Shown: positions 1-8,727 of the stretch, one piece after another
Layout of the letters: every line of letters starts with the position of its first letter
Numbering within the stretch: position 1 is the stretch's first letter
Assembly (NCBI GenBank): GCA_018830415.1
Contig: JAHJSJ010000066.1
Location: 1 to 21,751 of the forward strand
Source: Alphaproteobacteria bacterium
GTDB lineage: Bacteria > Pseudomonadota > Alphaproteobacteria > Sphingomonadales > Sphingomonadaceae
Length of the DNA: 21,751 nt
Reading direction: 5' to 3'
Notes under the pieces: generated by a model
Told to the model about the DNA's origin: nothing
Seen by the model: the letters and a program-made list of their open reading frames with translations, nothing else
Databases searched by the model: none
Program-made: the position numbers and the translations under genes

Positions 1-1775
1 AGCCGGATCGATTGCGGGGTCACTTCGACCATTTCATCATTGTCGATATAGGCGACCGACTGTTCGAGCGTCATCCGGCGCGGCGGGGTCAGCCGGATCG
101 CATCGTCCTTGCCGCTGGAACGGACGTTGGAAAGCTGTTTGGCGCGCATCGGGTTGACTTCAAGATCGTCGGGCTTGGCGTTCTCGCCGATCACCATCCC
201 GGCGTAGACCTTCATCTGCGGGGCGACGAACAATTCGCCGCGTTCTTCGAGCATGTTGAGCGCATAGGCATTGGCTTCGCCATCGCCGTTTGAAATCAGC
301 ACGCCGTTCTGGCGCCCTTCGATCTGGCCTTTGTAGGGGCCGTATTTTTCGAACAAGCGGTTCATGATTCCGGTGCCGCGCGTGTCGGACAGGAATTCGC
401 CGTGATAGCCGATCAGCCCGCGCGACGGGGCGGAAAAGGTGATGCGGGTCTTGCCCACGCCCGATGGGCGCATTTCGGCAAGGTCGGCCTTGCGGCGCTG
501 CATCTTTTCCACGACCGTGCCCGAATGTTCGTCATCCACGTCGATGACCACGGTTTCGTATGGCTCCATGCGCTTGCCATCTTCCTCGCGGAACAGCACG
601 CGCGGGCGGCTGATGCCGAGTTCGAACCCTTCGCGGCGCATCGTTTCGATCAGCACGCCAAGCTGCAATTCACCGCGCCCGGCGACTTCGAAGGCGTCCT
701 TGTCCTCGGATTCGGTGACGCGGATGGCGACGTTGGTTTCGGCCTCGCGCAGCAACCGGTCGCGGATGATGCGGCTGGTCACCTTGGTGCCTTCGCGCCC
801 CGCCATCGGGCTGTCATTGACCGAAAAACGCATCGCCAGCGTCGGCGGATCAATCGGCTGGGCAGCGATCGGTTCGGACACCGAAGGGTCGCAGATGGTG
901 TTGGCAACGGTGGCCTTCTCCAGGCCCGCCAGAGCAATGATGTCGCCCGCCTGTGCGGTTTCCACCGGCACGCGTTCCAGCCCGTCAAAGCTCATCAGCT
1001 TGGTCGCGCGGCCCACTTCGATCACCTTGCCGTCCATGTCGATGGCGTGGATCGGATCATTGACCTTGATCGTGCCCGACTGCACCCGCCCGGTAATCAC
1101 GCGGCCCATGAAGTTGTCACGATCAAGCAGCGTGGCAAGGAAGCTGAACTTCGCGTTCGGGTCGAGGCCAGGGGCGGGGACGTGTTCGATGATCTTTTCG
1201 AACAACGGGGCCAGGCTGCCTTCGCGCCGTTCCTGATCTTCGCTGGCATAGCCATCGCGGCCCGATGCATAAAGCACCGGGAATTCGAGCTGATCGTCGG
1301 CAGCATCAAGGCTGACGAAAAGATCGAACACTTCGTCCAGCACTTCCTGTGGGCGGCCATCGGGACGGTCGATCTTGTTGACGACGACAATCGGACGCAG
1401 GCCCAGCGCCAGTGCCTTGCCGGTCACGAACTTGGTCTGCGGCATCGCGCCTTCGGCACTGTCAACCAGCAGGATCACGCCGTCGACCATGCTGAGGATG
1501 CGTTCCACCTCGGCGCCGAAATCGGCGTGGCCGGGGGTGTCGACGATGTTGATGCGCGTGGTGGTGCCATCCGCGCCATGCCATTCGACGCTGGTGCACT
1601 TGGCCAGAATCGTGATCCCGCGTTCCTTTTCCAGATCGCCCGAATCCATTGCGCGTTCTTCGACCCGCTGATTTTCGCGGAAGGTGCCCGATTGGCGGAA
1701 CAACTGGTCGACCAACGTGGTCTTTCCGTGGTCAACGTGGGCGATAATCGCGATATTTCTCAGGGCAGACGACAT
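1..1775 (-). CDS. typA: translational GTPase TypA/BipA (3' end cut by window edge)
   Basis: Ribosome-associated GTPase of the EF-G/LepA family, used in stress and low-temperature growth and 50S assembly. The minus-strand frame is open from ATG at 1775 to the window edge, giving 591 complete residues; the family is about 605-610 long, so only a short C-terminal tail is missing. Visible in order: the P-loop AHVDHGKTT (residues 12-20), the switch region with RGITI, DTPGH (G3), NKID (G4), then the EF-G-like domain II and the TypA-specific C-terminal part with GRGELQLG and the segment PSRGLIGYHGEF. The start follows a GGAAG ribosome-binding site. Divergent from the TonB receptor gene across a 415-base gap. 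The identification is firm; the physiological role is family knowledge. Confidence 0.97.
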   Translation of the reverse strand, partial: MSSALRNIAIIAHVDHGKTTLVDQLFRQSGTFRENQRVEERAMDSGDLEKERGITILAKCTSVEWHGADGTTTRINIVDTPGHADFGAEVERILSMVDGVILLVDSAEGAMPQTKFVTGKALALGLRPIVVVNKIDRPDGRPQEVLDEVFDLFVSLDAADDQLEFPVLYASGRDGYASEDQERREGSLAPLFEKIIEHVPAPGLDPNAKFSFLATLLDRDNFMGRVITGRVQSGTIKVNDPIHAIDMDGKVIEVGRATKLMSFDGLERVPVETAQAGDIIALAGLEKATVANTICDPSVSEPIAAQPIDPPTLAMRFSVNDSPMAGREGTKVTSRIIRDRLLREAETNVAIRVTESEDKDAFEVAGRGELQLGVLIETMRREGFELGISRPRVLFREEDGKRMEPYETVVIDVDDEHSGTVVEKMQRRKADLAEMRPSGVGKTRITFSAPSRGLIGYHGEFLSDTRGTGIMNRLFEKYGPYKGQIEGRQNGVLISNGDGEANAYALNMLEERGELFVAPQMKVYAGMVIGENAKPDDLEVNPMRAKQLSNVRSSGKDDAIRLTPPRRMTLEQSVAYIDNDEMVEVTPQSIR

Positions 1776-2190
1776 TCGGGAAACTTCCGGTAAAAAAGCC
1801 GGTCGCGGGGCGTCCGGTGCATGAAATACGGGCAGCGCGCGCCGGGCACGATGCGTTAGGCGGTGTTTGTGGCGAGTTAGCGACAGACCTTGACGCTACG
1901 GCATGGGCCGCAGACGCGCCGGAGTGCTGCGATGCAACATTGCCGCGCCGCCTAGCGCAAGCGCGCGCGCGGGGCAAGCGCAGGGCTTTACGAAGCGATG
2001 GGCGGTGGGCGTGGCAGTGTGACTCTTGCGCAACATTCTGCCGTTTTGCCTTGGAAAAGCGTGGTTCTGCGGCTTGTCGCTGGCGCAACACTCGCTTATC
2101 ACCGCCGCTGCACGACCACGGGAGAGAACGCATCTTGAGATGCGGGCCCTAACCGGCGCCGGGGTCGCGGGATTTAGGAGAGGAGCTTCC
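1776..2190. other. divergent intergenic region between typA and the TonB receptor
   Basis: This 415-base gap lies between two divergent starts, so it should hold promoters for both typA and the receptor. I see no convincing -35/-10 pair, riboswitch or RNA gene. An open frame continues upstream of the receptor ATG (back to 2026), but it encodes no family-like sequence and ends where a real ribosome-binding site and signal peptide begin, so I treat it as noncoding. There is no Fur-box-like AT-rich palindrome that I could defend. Confidence 0.4.
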
Positions 2191-4800
2191 ATGCGTTTGA
2201 CCACCACCGGCTTTGCCGGATCATACCGACTCACCTTGCTTGCCGGTGCGGCAGTGTTTGCGCTTGGCAATCCGGTTGCGGCTTTCGCGCAGGATCAGGC
2301 ACCTGAAGTTGACGCGCCCGAAAACAGCAACGTCATCATCGTCACCGCGTCCAAGCGCGAACAGACGCTGCAGGAAACGCCGATCTCGGTTTCGGTGACC
2401 AGCGGCGAAACGCTTGAACAGGCGCAGATCCGCGACGTGCTCGACCTGCAGACCGTCGCCCCGTCGCTGCGGGTGAGCCAGTTGCAGAGCTCGTCGTCCA
2501 CCACCTTCATCATCCGCGGCTTCGGCAACGGCGATAACAACTTCGGCATCGAACCTTCGGTCGGCGTGTTCATCGACGGCGTGTTCCGTTCGCGCTCTGC
2601 TGCGGCTCTGTCCGATCTCAACATGGTTCAGCGCATCGAAGTGCTGAACGGCCCGCAATCGACATTGTTCGGCAAGAACGCCAGCGCGGGCGTGATTTCG
2701 GTCATCACCAAGGAACCGCAATACGAATTCGGCGGTCAGGTCGAGGCGAGCTACGGCAATCTGGATGCGGTCGTGCTCAAGGGCGAAATCACCGGCCCGA
2801 TCACCGAAAACATCGCGTTTTCACTGGATGGCAGCTACAACCGGCGTGATGGCTACGCCCGGATCGTCAACCTCAACGAAGACATCTCGGACCGCGATCG
2901 CTGGTCTGCCCGCGGTCAGTTGCTGATCGAACCGACCCCCGATCTCAAGATCCGCGCGATTGCCGATTACAGCAAGATTGACGAAGTGTGCTGCCAGGTC
3001 AGCACACAGGTGGCCGGGCCAACTGCGGGCGCAATTTTCGCGGTTGGCGGGCAGCTGGATACTGATTTCTTCAGTTTCAACACTTTCCTCAATCAGGTGC
3101 CGATCAACAAGGTCGAAAATTACGGCGGTTCGGTTCAGGTTGACTGGAACGTTGGCGCGCTGTCAGTGACATCGATCACCTCCTATCGTGAACTCACCAA
3201 CTTTCAGGATCAGGACGTCGATTTCACCAGCGCCGATGTGGTGAACGAAGTCCGCGATCAGTCGGTTGAAACCTTCACCCAGGAACTGCGCATCGCGTCG
3301 GATTTCGACGGGCCGCTCAACTTCCTGCTTGGCGGGTTCTATTTTGACGAATCGATCACGCAAGACAGCCGCCTGACCACTGGCGCAGTGGCGCGTCCGT
3401 TCTTTGATCTGCTGGCAGGCGGCGGCACGCCCGGCACCTTGAGCTTTGTCGAAGGCGCACTCGGCCTTCCGCAAGGATCGATCTTCTCTCCCGGGCCGCT
3501 GACCGCCGAGCAGTTTTCGATGGATAACGAATCGTGGTCGGTATTCGGCACCGTGGATTTTGAACCGTTTGACGGCCTCGTATTCACCGCCGGGTTCAAC
3601 TACACCGACGACAAGAAGAATTTCGCGCTGGCGCAGCAATCCTTCGATGAATTGTCGAACATCAATCTGGTCGATGCCTTCATCGTTGGCGGCATTGCCC
3701 AGGCGACCATGACCCCGCCGAGCCAGATCGGCCCGGCGCAGATCGCGGCGTTCCAGCAGGCCAACCCGGCTGTGTTCGCGGGCATTGCGGGCGCTGCAAT
3801 CGATCCGTTGCAAAACCCGCTACTCGGTCTTGCGCCGTTGCAGTTCCAGCCGCCGTTCCTCGCGCTGCCCAACGCGGTTGAGCCGGGCCGCACCGATGAT
3901 GACGAACTGACCTACTTGGGACGGGCCGCATATCAGGTGTCGAACAACGTCAATGTCTACGGCAGCTATTCGACCGGGTTCAAGGCCAGCTCGGTGAACC
4001 TGTCGCGTGATAGCCGTCCGGCGTTTGGTGACTTCATTCCGGGGCCGGGGGGCTCGACCATCCTTGCGCCGTCATCGCCGATCCGCGACGCGGGGCTGGC
4101 GGTGGCCAACCTCACCACCGGTTCGCGCTTTGCCGGGCCGGAAAAGGCCGTGGTTTACGAAATCGGCGTGAAGGCACAGTGGGACAGGGTCAGCGTCAAT
4201 CTTGCGCTGTTCGACCAGACCATCAAGGGCTTCCAGAGCTTCCTGTTCACCGGCACGGGCTTCCAGCTCAACAATGCGGGCAAGCAGTCGGTTCAGGGCT
4301 TTGAGCTCGATACCAAGGTCAATCCGACCGATGGTCTGGTGTTCACCTTTGCCGCGACCTATCTTGATCCTCTGTTCGACAGCTTTGTCGAAAGCCCGGT
4401 GGGTGATCTTACCGGACTGCGTCCCGGCGGCATTCCGGCGTGGAGCCTTGCCACTTCGGCAACCTACACGCACGAATTCGGGGCGAGCGGCAACAAGCTG
4501 ATGACCCGCCTCGATTACAGCCATGAAAGCAGCACGCCGATCAACAACGGCTTGCCGACGTTTAACGGTCCGCTCGCCACTCGCGTCGAAAATCGGATCT
4601 TCACCCGTGAAGTCAATCTGGTCAACGCTTCGATGATCTTCCAGCTCGAAAACGGGCTGGAAATCGGTGCATGGGCGCGCAACCTGCTTGATGACAAATA
4701 CATCATCACGGTGTTTGATGGCGTCGCGCAGGCGGGCACGGTTTCGGGCTACCCGAACCAGCCGCGCACCTATGGCGGTCTGGTGCGCTTCAAGTTCTGA
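2191..4800 (+). CDS. TonB-dependent outer-membrane receptor
   Basis: Outer-membrane beta-barrel that imports a scarce ligand using TonB/ExbBD energy; the ligand cannot be read from the sequence. The 869-residue product starts at ATG 2191, behind a purine-rich site (AGGAGAGGAG, 2177-2186). Longer in-frame extensions would bury the signal peptide. The N-terminus is a Sec signal peptide with likely cleavage after AFA (residues 29-31 region). A TonB-box-like NVIIVTASKR, a plug domain (PISVSVTSGETL through FIIRGFG, VFIDGVFRSR, RIEVLNGPQSTLFGKNASAG) and a long barrel follow. The C-terminus ends in aromatic RFKF, as barrel proteins do. The plug motif with VTASKREQTLQETP is typical of the sphingomonad receptor expansion. 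It stands alone between typA and DUF805 with its own terminator, so no substrate hint comes from neighbours. Confidence 0.95.
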   Translation: MRLTTTGFAGSYRLTLLAGAAVFALGNPVAAFAQDQAPEVDAPENSNVIIVTASKREQTLQETPISVSVTSGETLEQAQIRDVLDLQTVAPSLRVSQLQSSSSTTFIIRGFGNGDNNFGIEPSVGVFIDGVFRSRSAAALSDLNMVQRIEVLNGPQSTLFGKNASAGVISVITKEPQYEFGGQVEASYGNLDAVVLKGEITGPITENIAFSLDGSYNRRDGYARIVNLNEDISDRDRWSARGQLLIEPTPDLKIRAIADYSKIDEVCCQVSTQVAGPTAGAIFAVGGQLDTDFFSFNTFLNQVPINKVENYGGSVQVDWNVGALSVTSITSYRELTNFQDQDVDFTSADVVNEVRDQSVETFTQELRIASDFDGPLNFLLGGFYFDESITQDSRLTTGAVARPFFDLLAGGGTPGTLSFVEGALGLPQGSIFSPGPLTAEQFSMDNESWSVFGTVDFEPFDGLVFTAGFNYTDDKKNFALAQQSFDELSNINLVDAFIVGGIAQATMTPPSQIGPAQIAAFQQANPAVFAGIAGAAIDPLQNPLLGLAPLQFQPPFLALPNAVEPGRTDDDELTYLGRAAYQVSNNVNVYGSYSTGFKASSVNLSRDSRPAFGDFIPGPGGSTILAPSSPIRDAGLAVANLTTGSRFAGPEKAVVYEIGVKAQWDRVSVNLALFDQTIKGFQSFLFTGTGFQLNNAGKQSVQGFELDTKVNPTDGLVFTFAATYLDPLFDSFVESPVGDLTGLRPGGIPAWSLATSATYTHEFGASGNKLMTRLDYSHESSTPINNGLPTFNGPLATRVENRIFTREVNLVNASMIFQLENGLEIGAWARNLLDDKYIITVFDGVAQAGTVSGYPNQPRTYGGLVRFKF

Positions 4801-4830
4801 TCGCGCGCTTCGACTGACAAGCAAAAAGGA

Positions 4831-4863
4831 GGCCCCGTGCAGATGATGCACGGGGCCTTTTTT
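4831..4863 (+). terminator. intrinsic terminator of the TonB receptor gene
   Basis: A perfect 11-bp stem (GGCCCCGTGCA at 4831-4841 with TGCACGGGGCC at 4847-4857) with a 5-base loop GATGA is followed directly by six T residues. It starts 30 bases after the receptor stop. This is a textbook Rho-independent terminator; it isolates the receptor gene from the downstream DUF805 gene. Confidence 0.93.
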
Positions 4864-4927
4864 GTTGCACGCCGGGGGCGATTGTGTTGATCTGGCATAA
4901 CTACATAAGAGCAGGGGGTTTCACATC

Positions 4928-5407
4928 ATGGAATGGATGATTTTGCCGTTCAAACGGTACGCCGATTTTCAGGGGCGGTCGCGGCGTATGGAATACTGGA
5001 TGTTCGCGCTTCTCAATTTTCTGGTGGCACTGGTGCTGGCTGGGCCATTCGCCTTCAGCTATATCAGCGCGATGATTGCTGCAGCGGGCGATCCGGCGGC
5101 GGAAGAGTCAGCAATGATTGCGATAATGGAAGGCGGGCTCAGCCTTTCGATGATCGGCATTGTCCTTTACGTATTGTATGCGCTGGCAGCCTTCATTCCC
5201 TCGATCGCAGTGACCGTGCGTCGGTTTCATGATCGCGACATGTCGGGCTGGTGGTATCTTGGTATTGCAGTGGCAAGCTTGCTGCCGCTCGTCGGCTTCA
5301 TTGCCAGCATTGCGCTGCTGGTGCTGATGGTTTTGCCGGGAACCCCAGGCCCCAACCGCTTCGGGTCTGACCCGAAAGACCCATACGCAGCAGACGTCTT
5401 CGCCTGA
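4928..5407 (+). CDS. DUF805 family inner-membrane protein
   Basis: Conserved membrane protein of the DUF805 (YhaH/YhaI) family; its biochemical role is unknown. The 159-residue product begins MEWMILPFKRYADFQGRSRR, and F-x-GR-xxRxEYW is the family hallmark at the N-terminus. Predicted membrane segments lie at about residues 24-46, 72-94 and 110-136. The conserved VRRFHDRDMSGWWYL sits before the last helix and GTPGPNRFGSDP near the C-terminus. The ATG at 4928 has a G-rich site (AGGGGG) upstream. Convergent with the ABC permease gene, with only 30 bases between the stops. Confidence 0.93.
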   Translation: MEWMILPFKRYADFQGRSRRMEYWMFALLNFLVALVLAGPFAFSYISAMIAAAGDPAAEESAMIAIMEGGLSLSMIGIVLYVLYALAAFIPSIAVTVRRFHDRDMSGWWYLGIAVASLLPLVGFIASIALLVLMVLPGTPGPNRFGSDPKDPYAADVFA

Positions 5408-5419
5408 GCCGCAGCCCGC

Positions 5420-5459
5420 GCGGGCGCTTGGCGGGAATTACAACTCCCGCAGCGCCCGC
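5420..5459. terminator. long hairpin between convergent DUF805 and ABC permease genes (candidate bidirectional terminator)
   Basis: A 15-bp imperfect inverted repeat: GCGGGCGCT (5420-5428) pairs with AGCGCCCGC (5451-5459), and GCGGGA (5431-5436) pairs with TCCCGC (5445-5450), leaving a 2-base bulge and an 8-base loop. It overlaps the permease stop codon and its last codons (the right arm encodes part of the C-terminal ARALREL). No T-run is present on either side, so it may act as an mRNA 3'-end stabiliser or a Rho-assisted stop rather than a classical terminator. Confidence 0.55.
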
Positions 5460-7963
5460 GCCGGTTTGGCGCGCAGCAGCGGCAGTGATCCGGCCAGCGC
5501 GAAGGTGAGCACCAGCGCTACGCCAAGGCCGAGCACTCCGAGCACCTGGCCCCAGTCGGGCAGCCAGTCAAAGCTGAACAGCTGGGTAATCACCACCCAC
5601 GCCAGCGCCGATCCCAGCCCCAGCGCAACGACCGCCAGCACGCCCGCGATCAGGCCATATTCGGCCAGTTGCAGCAGCAATATCTGCCTCCGGCTTGCCC
5701 CCAGCACCCGCAGCATCACCGTGTCATAGGTGCGCGCCGCGCGCGCCGCCGCAATCGCGCCCATCAGCACCGCCAGCCCCGCCAGCACCGTCACCGCCGC
5801 CGCCGCGAGCGTGGCCATGCTGACCTGATCGAGGATCGTGCGCGCCTCGTCCAGAATGCTGCCGACCTCGATCACCGAACTCGACGGCATTTCCTTGACC
5901 AATGCGCGCAGCAAGCGCCCGCGCGCCTCGCTATCCGCGCCTGCGGGCAGGTCAATCGTGGCCGAAAGATTGTGCGGCGCATCGCTAATCGCATTGCGGC
6001 TGAACACCAGCAGGAAGTTGAACCCCATGCTTTCCCAGTCAATCTCTCGCAGGGAGGCGATGCGCGCGGTGCGTTCCACGCCGAGGATGCCGATGGTGAG
6101 GTAATCGCCCACGTCCAGCCCGGCGGCCTTGGCCAGTTCGGCGTCGACCGAAACCAGCGGTTCGCCGTCATGCAGCGGGCTCCACCATTCGCCCGCCACC
6201 ACGCGGTTGCCCTGCGGCAGCGTGTCCGAATAGGTCAGCCCGCGTTCGCCGCGTAGGCCCCACGCGCCGTCAGGGATCTCGTCAAGATCGGCGACCCGCA
6301 CCATCGCGTCTTTCGGCCCGAAAGCCAGCACCGCGCCGCGCATGGTCGGCACGGTGCGGATCGCCGCATTGGGGAAATCGGCCTGCACCAGTTCGAAAAA
6401 ACGCGGCTCCTTGTCGCGCGGAACGTCCAATACGAAGTAATCGGGCGCATCGCGCGGCACGCGGCTTTGGATGTTGCCGTCAATCGCGCTCTGCACCGCA
6501 GCCAGCAGCACAAAGGCGGCAAGGCCAAAGCCCAGCGCCGTGACCAGCGCCCCGGTCGGCGCGCCGGGGCGGTGGATGTTCGACAGCGCGCTGCGCAGCA
6601 ACGGATTGGCCGGACGCGGCAGGCGGCGGGCGATCAGCTGGATGCCCCAGCCCAGCCCTGCCAGCAGCGTCAGCGCAGCCCCCGCGCCGATCAGGAACCC
6701 GCCCGAAAGTCGCGGCTGCGCGGTGGTCATCAGCGCCAGCGCGCAAATCGCGGCGATCCCCAGCCCGGTGGCGATCAGTGCGCGCTTGTCACGCCCCAGC
6801 GGCACAATGCCCGACCGCATCAGCGCCATCGCCGGATAGCTGCGCGCGCGCAGCAAGGGCGCGGCGGCAAAGGCAAAGGCGACCAGCAAGCCATAGGCCG
6901 CCGCCAGCGCCAAGGGGGCCGGGGCGATGATAAACCCGCTTTCCACCGGCAGCAGCCCCTGCAACGCCGCGCCCAGCACGGGGGTGATCAACACGCCCGT
7001 GGCAAGTCCGGCAAGGCTCCCCACCAGCGCCGCAACCCCGATCTGCATTGCATAGATGCGCAGGATATCGCCCGATGTCGCGCCCAGAACTTTCAGCGTG
7101 GCGATGCTGGTGCGCCGTTGATCGAGGTAGGATGACACCCCGCCGGCAATCCCGATGCCCGCGATCACCAGCGCCGCCAGCCCCACCAGCGTGAGAAAAT
7201 CGCTCATCTGCCGCACGAACCGGTCGGTGCTGGGCGATGCGCGGTCGCGGGTGCGGATGTCGAACCCGGCATTGGGGAAGGCTTTGCTCAATGCCTCCTC
7301 AACCGCCTGCGGATCGCGCGCGGGATTGGCAAAGGCGACGCGGTGCTTGCTTTGATACAGCGCGCCGGGCTCAAGCAATCCAGCCGCAGCGGGGACGGAT
7401 TGCGCGACGATCACCGTCGGGCCGAGCTGGAACCCTTCGGACAGGCGATCAGGCTCGTCGCTGATAATCCCGGCGGCTGTGAGTGTTACCGTGCCGACGG
7501 TGAAACTGTCACCCACGGCGATGCCGAGCCGGTCTATCGCGGTTTGCGCAATCCATGCATCGGTTCCCGAAGGCGCGCCGACCTGGCGGCCATCAGCCAG
7601 CACCAGCGCGCCGAACATCGGCCATCTGGCGTCCACGGCCTTGAGTTCGATCGGCGCGGCGGCAGCCGGGGTGCTGGCCATCGCCTGCAACCGGAATCCG
7701 CTCGAAACTTCACCATATTCTTCCAGCGCCGCGCGCTGATCGGGCGCAAGGTCGCGCTGCCACACTTCGACTTCCAGATCTCCGCCAAGCAGTTCCTGCC
7801 CGGATGAGGCCAATTCGCGTTCAATCGCCGATGTCAGCGTGCCAATCGCGGCGAGCGCGGCGGTGCCGAGGAAGATGCACACCAACAGCAATCGCAAGCC
7901 CCGAAACCTTGCGTTGAGATCGCGCCGGGCAATGCGCCACGCCGTCTTGAGAGGCAGGCTCAT
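5438..7963 (-). CDS. ABC transporter permease, FtsX/YbbP type
   Basis: Large FtsX-like (MacB-superfamily mechanotransmission) permease partnering the ATPase encoded just upstream. The 841-residue protein has an N-terminal helix (residues 20-42), a periplasmic domain, a first three-helix FtsX block (about 255-385), a central pair of helices (about 395-435), a second periplasmic domain and a C-terminal FtsX block (about 705-835). This duplicated architecture matches E. coli YbbP (about 800 residues). Its ATG (7963) overlaps the ATPase stop in ATGA, implying translational coupling. YbbA-YbbP systems are thought to extract lipids or other hydrophobic molecules from the inner membrane; the substrate here is unknown. 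The adjacent TesA-like hydrolase fits a lipid-related role (inference). Confidence 0.93.
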   Translation of the reverse strand: MSLPLKTAWRIARRDLNARFRGLRLLLVCIFLGTAALAAIGTLTSAIERELASSGQELLGGDLEVEVWQRDLAPDQRAALEEYGEVSSGFRLQAMASTPAAAAPIELKAVDARWPMFGALVLADGRQVGAPSGTDAWIAQTAIDRLGIAVGDSFTVGTVTLTAAGIISDEPDRLSEGFQLGPTVIVAQSVPAAAGLLEPGALYQSKHRVAFANPARDPQAVEEALSKAFPNAGFDIRTRDRASPSTDRFVRQMSDFLTLVGLAALVIAGIGIAGGVSSYLDQRRTSIATLKVLGATSGDILRIYAMQIGVAALVGSLAGLATGVLITPVLGAALQGLLPVESGFIIAPAPLALAAAYGLLVAFAFAAAPLLRARSYPAMALMRSGIVPLGRDKRALIATGLGIAAICALALMTTAQPRLSGGFLIGAGAALTLLAGLGWGIQLIARRLPRPANPLLRSALSNIHRPGAPTGALVTALGFGLAAFVLLAAVQSAIDGNIQSRVPRDAPDYFVLDVPRDKEPRFFELVQADFPNAAIRTVPTMRGAVLAFGPKDAMVRVADLDEIPDGAWGLRGERGLTYSDTLPQGNRVVAGEWWSPLHDGEPLVSVDAELAKAAGLDVGDYLTIGILGVERTARIASLREIDWESMGFNFLLVFSRNAISDAPHNLSATIDLPAGADSEARGRLLRALVKEMPSSSVIEVGSILDEARTILDQVSMATLAAAAVTVLAGLAVLMGAIAAARAARTYDTVMLRVLGASRRQILLLQLAEYGLIAGVLAVVALGLGSALAWVVITQLFSFDWLPDWGQVLGVLGLGVALVLTFALAGSLPLLRAKPARALREL

Positions 7964-8667
7964 GCTGCGTCTGCTGCGCTTGGCGCGGTGTCCGATACGA
8001 TCACCCCGTCGGCCATCGTCAACACCCGCTCGCAGCGCGCGGCGAGGCTGGCATCGTGGGTGATGATAAGCAACGTTGCCCCGGTTTCGGCGCGGCGGGC
8101 AAATAGCAGGTTGATGATCTCTTCGCCGGTGGCGGCGTCAAGATTGCCGGTCGGTTCATCAGCGAAGATCAGATCAGGACGCGGCGCGGTGGCGCGGGCG
8201 ATGGCGACGCGTTGCTGTTCTCCGCCCGAAAGCTGAGTGGGATAATGCCCAGTGCGGTGGCCAAGGCCGACAGCGGCAAGTTCCGCCTGCGCGCGCGGCG
8301 CGGCGTCGGCCATTCCGGCGAGTTCCATCGGGGTGGCGACGTTTTCGGCTGCTGTCATCGTGGGGAGCAGATGGAACGCCTGAAGCACAATCCCAATCCG
8401 CCCCCGGCGCGCTTCAGCAAGGCCATCTTCGGACAGGGCGGCGAAATCCGCGCCCGCCACCGTCACGCTGCCACCGCTGGCGCGTTCAAGCCCCGACAGC
8501 ACCGCCATCAGCGAGCTTTTGCCCGAACCCGATGGGCCAAGCAGCGCCACCACCTCACCGCGCGCAATGTCCAGATCAATCCCGCGCAGGATCGTGACCG
8601 GCGCAGCTTGGCTGCCGAGGGTGAGGGTAAGGTTGCGGGCGCTGATCGCGAGAGAGGGACTTGTCAC
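7960..8667 (-). CDS. ABC transporter ATP-binding protein, YbbA/LolD type
   Basis: ATPase subunit energising the downstream permease. Starting at GTG 8667 (GGAAACCT upstream) gives 235 residues. Walker A is GPSGSGKS (44-51), the Q-loop is in VLQAFHLLP (about 96), the signature is LSGGEQQRVAIARA (146-159), Walker B is LIFADEP (166-172) and the H-loop is ITHD (202-205). Short size and LLPTMTAAENV place it in the MacB/LolD/YbbA class. A TTG 36 bases further up would extend the product but would run into the tesA 5' region, and the extension lacks family resemblance. No in-frame ATG precedes the conserved core. Divergent from tesA with only 60 bases between the chosen starts. Confidence 0.93.
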   Translation of the reverse strand: MTSPSLAISARNLTLTLGSQAAPVTILRGIDLDIARGEVVALLGPSGSGKSSLMAVLSGLERASGGSVTVAGADFAALSEDGLAEARRGRIGIVLQAFHLLPTMTAAENVATPMELAGMADAAPRAQAELAAVGLGHRTGHYPTQLSGGEQQRVAIARATAPRPDLIFADEPTGNLDAATGEEIINLLFARRAETGATLLIITHDASLAARCERVLTMADGVIVSDTAPSAADAA

Positions 8668-8727
8668 AGGTTTCCGATGGCATAGTTGATGGGGTGCGGG
8701 CAAGTTACTCGCAGGGGAGGTTCACGG

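Noticed and set aside
402..1793. 463-codon open frame on the + strand
   Set aside because: It is the antisense of typA, has no family-like motifs and is His/Ala/Arg-rich as expected of a shadow frame in high-GC DNA.
2026..2190. 55-codon N-terminal extension of the TonB receptor
   Set aside because: The extension has no signal-peptide character, while ATG 2191 has a strong ribosome-binding site followed by a Sec signal.
2221..2721. 166-codon minus-strand frame inside the TonB receptor
   Set aside because: It lies opposite the conserved plug domain and has shadow composition; there is no start signal.
6467..7135. 222-codon + strand frame opposite the ABC permease
   Set aside because: Gln/Arg-rich low-complexity antisense product; the permease on the other strand is clearly real.
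7988..8685. Open frames on the + strand across the ABC ATPase gene
   Set aside because: Antisense of a protein with complete Walker A, signature and Walker B motifs.
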